The notes under the pieces were generated by a model, which did no database searches, was not told the origin of the DNA, and was given only the letters and a program-made list of their open reading frames with translations. Position numbers and translations under genes: made by a program. Of a stretch of 32,081 bases of DNA, positions 28,991-32,081 are shown one piece after another; the stretch's first letter is position 1; each line of letters begins with the position of its first letter. The stretch comes from a virus: IMG/VR virus record IMGVR_UViG_3300048582_000133, positions 1-32,081 of that record; one strand, 5' to 3'.

Positions 28991-29965
28991 ATGCGCGCAA
29001 GAAAGAAAGACCGGAACCTTCCGGCATGCATGTACCTGAAGCACGGCGCTTATTACTACGTCAAAGGCGGCAAATGGACTCGGCTCGATGCTGACCTGCC
29101 AGCCGCCCTAGTGAAGTATGCCAAGCTCTCGACCACAGCATCCCCTGGCGGTATGCCGGCGCTGATCGAGAAGGCACTGGCGCACCACAGCAAGAAGCTC
29201 AAGCCAAACACAATCGAGCAGTACACGATTGCAGCGGATCGCCTCAAGGTGATCTTTGCCGAGTTTGAACCAGAGCAAGTCCAGCAGCGGCACGTTGCAG
29301 CGGTAAAGATGAGTCTTGCGGCCACCCCGAACATGGGCAACCGGATGCTGTCATTCCTGCGCGTTGTCTTTTCCTATGCGGTCGAGTGGCAGATGGTCGA
29401 CAACAATCCCTGCGTAGGCATTCGCCGGCACGAAGAAAAGAAGCGCGACCGATACATTACCGACCGAGAATTTGAAGCACTGATGGCGCACAGCAGCGAC
29501 TCAATGCGGGTTATTTTCGAGATGTGCTACCTGACCGGCCAGCGGATCGGCGACGTGCTGAAAATTCGCCTGGCTGACATTTCCGATGCCGGCATTGAGT
29601 TCAAGCAGCAAAAGACCGGCGCGAAGCTGATTGTGAGCATGACGCCAGACATAGCGGGAGTGATCGCCAGAACCAAGGCGTTGCCGAGGAAGGTGCGCGG
29701 CCTAACCCTGTTCTGCGGGAGAGGCGGCAGGCCAGTATCGTATGACGTAGCGAAGGAAGCATTCGCCCGCATTCGGGAGGCCGCTGGAGTGGCTGACGTG
29801 ACGATTCACGACCTTCGCGCCAAGTCGCTCACCGATGCGGATGCGGAAGGAAAAGACGCCCAAAAGTTAGGCGGTCACACTGACGCGAAGATGACAGCGC
29901 GCTACCTGCGCGGCAAGTTGCCGACCATTGCCACAGCGCCGACAATGCCGAAGAAATCCGGTTAA
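28991..29965 (+). CDS. int: Tyrosine integrase
   Basis: 324 aa. Catalytic residues of the tyrosine recombinase family: R185 in YLTGQRIGDVL, K208 in QQKTGAK, H273 and R276 in IHDLRAKSLTDA, H296 in LGGHTDAKM and the nucleophile Y305 in MTARYLRG. The N-terminal core-binding domain (KPNTIEQYTIAADRLKVIFA) and a small arm-binding region (PACMYLKHGAYYYVKGGKW) are present. It recombines attP with the host attB. The reading frame is intact. Nine bases after DUF4224, so the two are likely co-expressed from the early rightward operon. Confidence 0.94.
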   Translation: MRARKKDRNLPACMYLKHGAYYYVKGGKWTRLDADLPAALVKYAKLSTTASPGGMPALIEKALAHHSKKLKPNTIEQYTIAADRLKVIFAEFEPEQVQQRHVAAVKMSLAATPNMGNRMLSFLRVVFSYAVEWQMVDNNPCVGIRRHEEKKRDRYITDREFEALMAHSSDSMRVIFEMCYLTGQRIGDVLKIRLADISDAGIEFKQQKTGAKLIVSMTPDIAGVIARTKALPRKVRGLTLFCGRGGRPVSYDVAKEAFARIREAAGVADVTIHDLRAKSLTDADAEGKDAQKLGGHTDAKMTARYLRGKLPTIATAPTMPKKSG

Positions 29966-29997
29966 AATCCAGAACCACAACAAGCGAGGGCTAGACA

Positions 29998-30366
29998 ATG
30001 CGGGCTGTTCTATATGCGCACGACATGGAGCCGATAACGGTTATCAACATTGAGCCTTGGGCTTGGGAGTTTCTGAACCGTCACAGGTCAGTGCGTCTTG
30101 CCGTGCATAGGCCTATGGAGGCTTGCTTTGATCCAGACCTTAGCAACACGGCGATACCTGACACGAGCTGGTTTGTCGAAATCACGGCAGAGGTTTTGAG
30201 GCGTGGAAATCATCAAACGCTGATGCTCTTTACGCGAAACGAGGAAGCGGCGCTCTTGCTCAAGTCTGACCTGTTGCCGGGCCAGCAGCGCGACGTTCAG
30301 GATCGTGAAAAGCAGGCGCTAGTTAAGGGTTTTATGCGCGCATTGAATGCGCTTGGTCGCAAATAG
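29998..30366 (+). CDS. Hypothetical protein downstream of integrase
   Basis: 122 aa, MRAVLYAHDMEPITVINIEP, WAWEFLNRHRSVRLAVHRPM, then ITAEVLRRGNHQTLMLFTRN. It has GAGGG upstream and overlaps no other gene. Lower GC and a different style from the structural genes. The N-terminal YAHDMEPITV pattern occurs in small prophage proteins, function unknown to me. It lies between the integrase and the attP candidate, a typical cargo position. Confidence 0.7.
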   Translation: MRAVLYAHDMEPITVINIEPWAWEFLNRHRSVRLAVHRPMEACFDPDLSNTAIPDTSWFVEITAEVLRRGNHQTLMLFTRNEEAALLLKSDLLPGQQRDVQDREKQALVKGFMRALNALGRK

Positions 30367-30593
30367 TATTAGACACCATCTAAAACCTTTAGACAGATAG
30401 AGCCTACGCGCCAGTGATTCCGCACCTCTCAGCCCACACCCCCATGATGCAGCAGTATAGGGAATCGAGGCTAAAAGGCGCAATAAAATCAAACAGTTAG
30501 GCGCGGCACTGTCTAACAATCAACGAGCTAGTAGCACCGCTACAGCCCAGCAAAATCAAGGGCGCTATCGGTAGTATTAGACAGGTTTTCGGC
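30364..30593. other. Non-coding region with TTAGACA repeats; attP candidate
   Basis: About 230 bases between the last rightward gene and the holin stop. TTAGACA occurs at 30369, 30389 (20 bp apart) and 30577, with an inverted copy TGTCTAA at 30510. The 12-mer TAGTATTAGACA is repeated at 30364 and 30572. TTAGA-CACCA-TCTAA (30369-30383) is a palindrome with a 5-bp centre like an integrase core site. The region is A/T-richer than its surroundings. The exact crossover core is not identified. Confidence 0.6.
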
Positions 30594-31076
30594 CTACTTT
30601 CTGACCTTCGCCTGCATCATTTCCGTGATCAGCGGCGCGACGTTCTGCACTGCCCTCTCACCGAACAGGAAGCCCAGCACCAGCAGGTTAATCACCCACA
30701 TTGCAGAATGCTGCTCAGGCCCGAGCGTCCATTGGCCGGACAACCACATGAAGTCGCCCCACATCACGGCATAACCCCACATAGGGCGTTGTAGGCCGCG
30801 AAGGAATAGCACCAGTGCGCCAACAACAGGAACGGCCCGCAGATCGCTTGCCGTGCCTTCCAGCGTGGCGATTCGATCAGTCAGCCCGCGCTCTGCCTCT
30901 GCAATGGCCATGTTCGCCGCAAGCGTCTTTTGCGCGGCAATCTCGGCCATCTTGATTTCAAGCTGTGCGCGCTGCTCCGGTGACGCATCCGGTGGCCAGT
31001 ATGTCATGACGGTTTCTTTCACTTCCTTGAACAGCGAGCCGCCGACAATATCGGTCAGCTTTTCAAAAAGACTCAT
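30594..31076 (-). CDS. GTA-type 3-TM holin
   Basis: 160 aa. N-terminal polar helical region (about 1-75: SLFEKLTDIVGGSLFKEVKE, PEQRAQLEIKMAEIAAQKTL). The C-terminal block LRGLQRPMWGYAVMWGDFMW, LSGQWTL, INLLVLGFLFGERAVQNVAP matches the 3-TM holin family (GTA_holin_3TM) of phages and gene transfer agents. Hydrophobic segments lie at about 80-93, 98-112 and 126-139. It permits the lysozyme to reach the wall. It overlaps the lysozyme gene by four bases (ATGA). Confidence 0.85.
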   Translation of the reverse strand: MSLFEKLTDIVGGSLFKEVKETVMTYWPPDASPEQRAQLEIKMAEIAAQKTLAANMAIAEAERGLTDRIATLEGTASDLRAVPVVGALVLFLRGLQRPMWGYAVMWGDFMWLSGQWTLGPEQHSAMWVINLLVLGFLFGERAVQNVAPLITEMMQAKVRK

Positions 31077-31507
31077 GATTCAGCCCTCAAGAAAAGTTCA
31101 CGCTCGGCAATCCGGCGACGGGTCAGGCCGGCCATGACTTTTCCGCCAGCCTTGTTCCAGCGCACGAACTGGTTTGCCGCATCCTCAAGTAATCCCTGAT
31201 TGATCAGCTTCAGCATCGTGGACTTTCCGAAAGCTGACGGCCCTATGTTGTAGACAAACGAAATCAGCGCATCGACCTGATTCTGATTCAGCGGAACCTT
31301 GACCAGCGACTTAACGTGATCCGCGAACCGCTGCGCATCCTCACACAGCAGCCGGTCGGCCTCGTCGCGGGTTATCTCCATGCCCATCTTGATGCCCTTG
31401 GTAGTGCCGTAGCCAATCGTGGCGACTCCAGCAGGACATTTATAGGCAGACAGGCGCAGCCCTTCAAACTGGCGGATTAGCGCCAGTCCTTTCTCAGATG
31501 CTCGCAT
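31073..31507 (-). CDS. Endolysin, GH24 lysozyme with E-C-T catalytic set
   Basis: 144 aa from ATG 31507 (MRASEKGLALIRQFEGLRLS); a GGAGAA ribosome site precedes it. The T4-lysozyme triad positions read E15 in QFEGLRL, C24 in AYKCPAG and T30 in ATIGYGTT, i.e. E-8aa-C-5aa-T, the known Cys variant of the Asp. The family's C-terminal part (FVYNIGPSAFGKSTMLKLIN, RWNKAGGKVMAGLTRRRIAE) is complete. No signal-anchor segment is visible, so release by the holin is expected. It cuts the glycan strands of peptidoglycan. Confidence 0.9.
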   Translation of the reverse strand: MRASEKGLALIRQFEGLRLSAYKCPAGVATIGYGTTKGIKMGMEITRDEADRLLCEDAQRFADHVKSLVKVPLNQNQVDALISFVYNIGPSAFGKSTMLKLINQGLLEDAANQFVRWNKAGGKVMAGLTRRRIAERELFLRAES

Positions 31508-31523
31508 GGGTTTTCTCCAGGCG

Positions 31524-31543
31524 TAAAAAAACCGCTTCCGCGG
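31524..31543 (-). terminator. Hairpin plus T-run in leader of lysozyme gene
   Basis: Leftward CCGC-GGAA-GCGG, then seven T, about 10 bases before the GGAGAA ribosome site. Short (4-bp stem) but with the same layout and the same downstream sequence as the capsid and tail tube leaders. Confidence 0.6.
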
Positions 31544-31558
31544 CCAATGAGGTGTCAC

Positions 31559-31726
31559 ATGCAAAAACTAATCGTTATCTGCTGTCTCGCTGCTGCAATC
31601 GTTTACGGCGTGTCTGCGTGCCTGAACAAGACCAAAGAAGATCTTTACCAGCAAGCCGCGATTCGATGCGCGATAAACCCTGAGCGATTGGAATGCGACA
31701 AGTTCAACACGGCAGCTGGCGAGTGA
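31559..31726 (+). CDS. Small lipoprotein on the opposite strand (moron candidate)
   Basis: 55 aa, MQKLIVICCLAAAIVYGVSA-C, then LNKTKEDLYQQAAIRCAINP, ERLECDKFNTAAGE. It has a lipoprotein signal with lipobox VSAC (C21) and two more Cys (C37, C46) that could form a disulphide. GAGGTG lies a few bases upstream. It faces against all surrounding late genes, and its stop abuts the end of the LamG-like gene. An independently expressed gene of this type inside a late operon suggests a moron, possibly for superinfection exclusion. It is not Pro-rich like Rz1. Confidence 0.7.
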   Translation: MQKLIVICCLAAAIVYGVSACLNKTKEDLYQQAAIRCAINPERLECDKFNTAAGE

Positions 31727-32081
31727 TTAGCTATTCGGGAAAGCCTCTGTCGGAACAGCATAAGTCTCAGTTCGCGCAACTCCCTTAGTGATCCGAAGCT
31801 CATCGATGTTCTCTTGAAATGCGTTAATGTTCCCGCCCATAACTTGCAGTGTCATACCGTTTGCAGACGTTCCGCGACCGCCCCCAGCTAACGGAATAAG
31901 CGTAGCAGACGAACCGTTGATATATAAAACAGGGTCGCCACTTCCTGTGTTTGTGATCTTGAAATACTGCCAAGCGTTTGATGTGTAAGACACGATCGCA
32001 TAATAGACGTTTGTTTCGCCCTGCCGGTAAAGGTAGAAATATAGGTTACCGCCATAAATCTCAAAGTGCGCGCCTCCGTTT
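31727..32081 (-). CDS. LamG-like tail protein, partial (open at right window edge)
   Basis: About 118 codons, the C-terminal end of a protein whose start lies beyond the window; the frame is open to base 32081. It reads NGGAHFEIYGGNLYFYLYRQ, SNAWQYFKITNTGSGDPVLY-INGSS, and ends NIDELRITKGVARTETYAVP. The HFEIYGGNLYFY...WQYFKITNTGS...LYINGS...NIDELRITKGVAR pattern is the concanavalin/LamG-type jelly roll found in phage tail fibre and tail tip proteins. It probably binds glycans or a host receptor. In circular order it lies downstream of the gene open at base 1. Confidence 0.8.
   Translation of the reverse strand, partial: NGGAHFEIYGGNLYFYLYRQGETNVYYAIVSYTSNAWQYFKITNTGSGDPVLYINGSSATLIPLAGGGRGTSANGMTLQVMGGNINAFQENIDELRITKGVARTETYAVPTEAFPNS

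Noticed and set aside
31559-31726. Rz1-type spanin as identity of the plus-strand lipoprotein
   Set aside because: Not proline-rich, on the opposite strand to the lysis genes and without an Rz partner frame.
1-32081. CRISPR arrays, tRNA or rRNA genes, insertion sequences
   Set aside because: None of the regular spaced repeats, cloverleaf-like sequences or transposase motifs was seen on either strand by eye.

Overview
The window is most of the genome of a temperate, lambda-like tailed phage with a long non-contractile tail. It encodes an HK97-type head, a tape measure protein, a repressor/Cro immunity region and a tyrosine integrase. The high GC content, sigma70-type promoters and protein families point to a gammaproteobacterial host. 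Pseudomonas or a close relative is my inference; no host gene is present to prove it.

Layout. Positions 1-20999 are essentially all on the minus strand and read leftward. They start with cro, then a small gene, a replication gene with built-in iterons, a primase-helicase, a DksA/TraR zinc finger, a Dcm-like methyltransferase (frame broken at a G run), NinB, YbcO-type and RusA-type nucleases, a metallophosphoesterase and a Q antiterminator. A late promoter with leader terminators follows. Then come HNH, small and large terminase, portal, protease, capsid, connectors, major tail protein, frameshifted tail chaperones, tape measure and distal tail genes, ending in an open tail gene at base 1. At the other end (30594-32081, mostly minus strand) are a LamG-like tail protein running off the window, a lysozyme and a 3-TM holin. 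In circular order these continue the late operon.

Positions 21000-30366 read rightward: CI repressor, a lipoprotein gene in the position of lambda rex, a terminator, a repressor-controlled PL-type promoter, a structured leader, a small Arg/Lys-rich N-like gene, a terminator, a string of small genes, ERF annealing protein, YqaJ exonuclease, an SSB-like protein, accessory genes including a possible TGT/DpdA-like enzyme, then a DUF4224 protein and the integrase. A non-coding region with repeated TTAGACA motifs after the integrase is the best attP candidate.

How it works together: CI and Cro share the same recognition-helix sequence and probably bind ATTAC-N5-GTAAT palindromes at both early promoters. 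Early transcription meets terminators on both arms, as expected for an antitermination cascade (N-like, then Q). Late genes are read from a promoter just after Q. Integrase-to-lysis continuity suggests an unintegrated genome. The two window ends do not join in frame, so part of the tail fibre region is missing.

No rRNA, tRNA, CRISPR array or insertion sequence was recognised.
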